In this document: positions 5,436 through 7,356 of the stretch, piece by piece | Position numbering within the stretch: position 1 is the first letter of the stretch | Layout of the letters: each line of letters starts with the position of its first letter | Source of the DNA: a bacterium | Lineage (GTDB): Bacteria > Latescibacterota > UBA2968 | NCBI GenBank assembly: GCA_027296045.1 | Contig: JAPUJS010000585.1 | Span: 1 to 7,356 of the forward strand | Length of the DNA: 7,356 bases | Reading direction: 5' to 3' | Program-made: the position numbers and the translations under genes | The notes under the pieces: model-generated | The model's database searches: none | What the model saw: the letters and a program-made list of their open reading frames with translations, nothing else | What the model was told of the DNA's origin: nothing

Positions 5436-6791
5436 ATGGATTCTAATTCATTGCGGGAAAAAGTTCAGGACATTTTAAGCTTTATTCAGAACCGGCTGTA
5501 TTTCAATCGACCGGATTTTGAAATTAAGGGCGAGCAGTTTAACGCGGCCCTGCTGTTGAGTGTAATCGGCGGTCTGGTGGGCGGGAAGACGTTGATTGTC
5601 GGAGAGCCGGGGTTGGGAAAGACGACATCGGCGGAATATGTAGGGACCCTGCTCTATCGGGTGCCGCTGGGGTCGGTGTGGGAAGGCGAGGTGAGCGGGC
5701 ATCCGGAGCAGACGGAAGAGAAGATTGTGGGACGGCCAAATCTGGGGGCGTTGAATCGTGGGGAAGAGGATGTGGTGTGGTCCACGTTTTCGCTTTTGCC
5801 GGTGAAGGTGGTGGACGAGATCAACCGATTGCCCGAGACCAAGCAGTCTTTGATCTTGAATGGGGTGGACCGGGGCAACTGGAGCTATTTGAATCAGCTT
5901 GTGGTGAATGAGGAATTTTGTTTGTTCGCCACGGCAAATTACCAGGACCGCGGGACCAATACGATTGTGGCGCCACTCCTGGACCGGTTTGATGTGATGG
6001 TGGAGTCCAAACACCCCGGGCCCAATTTGTCGTGGATGATCGGGATGGCCGAGCCCCCGCACCGATTGCTGCGAGACCCGGAGCGGGAGGCGGAGTTGCA
6101 GGCGTGCCTGGCGGATTCGGAGCGCTGGGGGGAGATCGAAGGGATTTGTGAAGGATACGGGAAAGAGCTGGAGGAACGTCTGGGGGTGCAGACGCTCGGC
6201 CGGGCAGATCGGAAAGCAATTCGGGAGGAAATGGGGGCGCTGTCGTTTGACGAAGATGCGAGCGCATTTGTACGCACCTTTTTGGCCGAATTGTGTTTTT
6301 GCTGTAAATATGGGCAGAAGCGTACGAACGAAGTGTGTGGAGAAGGGTGCCATTATACGGGATATTTGTGTTACGAAGTGCAGACGTGTGCCTCCAATCG
6401 ATTGCCGATGTCGGTGCGGCGATATGCGCAGGCGCTGGCGTGGATTTTGGGAGACAAAGGGGTGGACATCGAGCATGTACGGGCGGTGTTGCCCTATACG
6501 TTGGCGCACCGGATTCAGTGGCGGGACGAAGCGGCGAGCGCCCTGGAATCGGTGAATCGGAAGGATGTGTTGCCGATTCACCAGGCGCGGGAGGCGGTGC
6601 GACAGGTGTTTCGGCGGTATAGTGAGCAGAGCGATCGCATCAAGGCGGCCATGGCGGTGGCTTTCCAGGTGTATGAAGGCAAGGAGGTTGCCCCGGTTGT
6701 CGGAGAGCACCCGATTTATATTGAGATTATGCGGGATCTGGGTGTAGAACCCCCCCGGCCAGTGGTGAATATAGACCCCGGGACGGAGTGA
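5436..6791 (+). CDS. MoxR-type AAA+ ATPase with a seven-cysteine cluster
   Basis: This is a 451-residue ATPase of the MoxR/AAA_3-AAA_5 group, whose members are thought to act as chaperones for assembling or activating partner proteins, often with metal cofactors. Walker A is GEPGLGKTT (56-64), Walker B VVDEINR (125-131), sensor 1 ATAN (165-168), with an arginine-finger candidate in LLDRFD (R184) and a sensor-2-like SVRR (326-329). Between the core and sensor 2 lies an unusual segment with cysteines 287, 289, 290, 301, 305, 312 and 318 and His306, spaced CxCC-x10-C-x3-CH-x5-C-x5-C, which looks like a zinc or iron-sulfur site; typical MoxR proteins lack it and are about 300-350 residues. No signal peptide or membrane segment is seen. 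The start at 5436 follows GAGG (5425-5428). The stop TGA at 6789-6791 overlaps the next gene's ATG. The partner substrate is unknown; no VWA-domain gene, the usual MoxR neighbour, appears before the window ends. Confidence 0.92.
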   Translation: MDSNSLREKVQDILSFIQNRLYFNRPDFEIKGEQFNAALLLSVIGGLVGGKTLIVGEPGLGKTTSAEYVGTLLYRVPLGSVWEGEVSGHPEQTEEKIVGRPNLGALNRGEEDVVWSTFSLLPVKVVDEINRLPETKQSLILNGVDRGNWSYLNQLVVNEEFCLFATANYQDRGTNTIVAPLLDRFDVMVESKHPGPNLSWMIGMAEPPHRLLRDPEREAELQACLADSERWGEIEGICEGYGKELEERLGVQTLGRADRKAIREEMGALSFDEDASAFVRTFLAELCFCCKYGQKRTNEVCGEGCHYTGYLCYEVQTCASNRLPMSVRRYAQALAWILGDKGVDIEHVRAVLPYTLAHRIQWRDEAASALESVNRKDVLPIHQAREAVRQVFRRYSEQSDRIKAAMAVAFQVYEGKEVAPVVGEHPIYIEIMRDLGVEPPRPVVNIDPGTE

Positions 6792-7356
6792 TGATCAATC
6801 CATTTCAAGAGTTTAAGGATCGGTCTGTTGTTCCGGAAAAACACATTCCGTTGGATGAGATTCTGGTGTCTCACAATTCGATGATGGACGGATTGACCGA
6901 GGGTTACAAGCATTTGATTTCCGATGAAGTGGGAGAGGGGGTTTGGCGGGAAGACGGGGATTCGATTATACGGATCTATGATCGAGCAGAGAGGTTGGTT
7001 AGAGATTTGCAATGGTCGGCAGGCGATATTGAAGCCTTTTGTCTCCGGTCGTTGCAAAGCGACGATCCGGATTTTTATTTGATGGGGCCGCTGGGATTGT
7101 ATGTTTCGGCACTGTGCAATGCATTGAAAGTAGATTTGGTGTCGATGAATTTAAAAGGGCAGGAATTGCGGCTTCCCCTGTTGGGCTATCGGTTGCGCGA
7201 TGGACTCACGCTGAAATTGGAGGGGAATCTGGGCGATTTGATCGGGATTTCTCTGGCAGGTGGGCATCTGATGATATCGGGAAATGTGGGGCGCTATCTG
7301 GGGGCCGGAATGGGCGGTGGGCGGATCGATGTGGATGGGGACGCAGGGCGATTTAT
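6791..7356 (+). CDS. GXGXG-repeat protein (FwdC / glutamate-synthase C-terminal-like), 3' end cut
   Basis: 188 codons are visible and the frame is open at the right edge. The first ~140 residues (MINPFQEFKD...) match nothing I recognise; they look soluble and partly helical. From residue 145 the protein enters a GXGXG right-handed beta-helix: glycines at 145, 164 and 183 recur every 19 residues in EGNLGDL, SGNVGRYLGAGMGGG and DGDAGRF. This repeat is known from formylmethanofuran dehydrogenase subunit C and the C-terminal domain of glutamate synthase large subunit, where it is structural. The ATG at 6791 overlaps the ATPase stop as TGATG with GGAG (6785-6788) close by, so translation is very probably coupled. 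The coupling suggests this is a partner or substrate of the MoxR-type ATPase. It need not be a methanofuran enzyme: no other Fwd/Fhc subunit is present. The function is unknown. Confidence 0.82.
   Translation, partial: MINPFQEFKDRSVVPEKHIPLDEILVSHNSMMDGLTEGYKHLISDEVGEGVWREDGDSIIRIYDRAERLVRDLQWSAGDIEAFCLRSLQSDDPDFYLMGPLGLYVSALCNALKVDLVSMNLKGQELRLPLLGYRLRDGLTLKLEGNLGDLIGISLAGGHLMISGNVGRYLGAGMGGGRIDVDGDAGRF

Noticed and set aside
5475..6710. 411-codon minus-strand open frame opposite the ATPase gene
   Set aside because: It is His/Arg/Pro-rich with no motifs and mirrors a gene with intact Walker A, Walker B and sensor motifs.

Overview
The window reads as a chromosomal segment of a free-living bacterium, moderately GC-rich. 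Long gene-sized open frames cover most of it. The mix is two housekeeping nucleotide genes plus sugar-type oxidoreductases (Gfo/Idh/MocA, extended SDR, classical SDR), a MoxR-type ATPase and a lone HicB-like protein. From memory, this recalls uncultivated, oxidoreductase-rich lineages such as Latescibacterota or Poribacteria. That placement is a guess, because no marker in the window fixes the phylum. No rRNA, tRNA, CRISPR array, transposase or phage gene is visible.

Left half (1-2956, all on the minus strand): pyrH (UMP kinase, GTG start) is followed by purD (GAR synthetase) and then a Gfo/Idh/MocA oxidoreductase whose C-terminus runs off the left edge. pyrH and purD each have a convincing sigma70-type promoter (TTGACA-16-TATATT and TTGACT-17-TATACT). 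The oxidoreductase starts 29 bp after purD and is probably co-transcribed with it. A perfect 9-bp inverted repeat brackets the pyrH -10 box and is a candidate operator. The pyrH to epimerase gap (2957-3156) is a divergent intergenic region.

Middle (3157-5055, plus strand): an extended SDR resembling uronate dehydrogenase is followed, after a 184-bp gap with a REP-like palindrome, by a classical SDR of the D-mannonate oxidoreductase (fructuronate reductase) type. Together they suggest hexuronate or related sugar-acid metabolism. A clear rho-independent terminator (5022-5055) closes this unit.

Right (5071-7356, plus strand): just past the terminator is a short frame with a good ribosome-binding site. 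Its first 11 residues look like the start of a carbon-nitrogen hydrolase, but the similarity then stops, so it is probably a gene remnant. Next comes a tightly packed set: a 73-aa AT-richer HicB-like protein, a MoxR-family AAA+ ATPase with an unusual seven-cysteine cluster, and a GXGXG-repeat protein that starts inside the ATPase stop codon (TGATG) and runs off the right edge. This trio is the most likely place for an undescribed system: an ATPase with a probable metal site, coupled to a beta-helical GXGXG protein.

Silent positions of minus-strand genes favour C and those of plus-strand genes favour G/T, so the plus strand is G-rich throughout. This fits a replication-strand bias with plus as leading strand.
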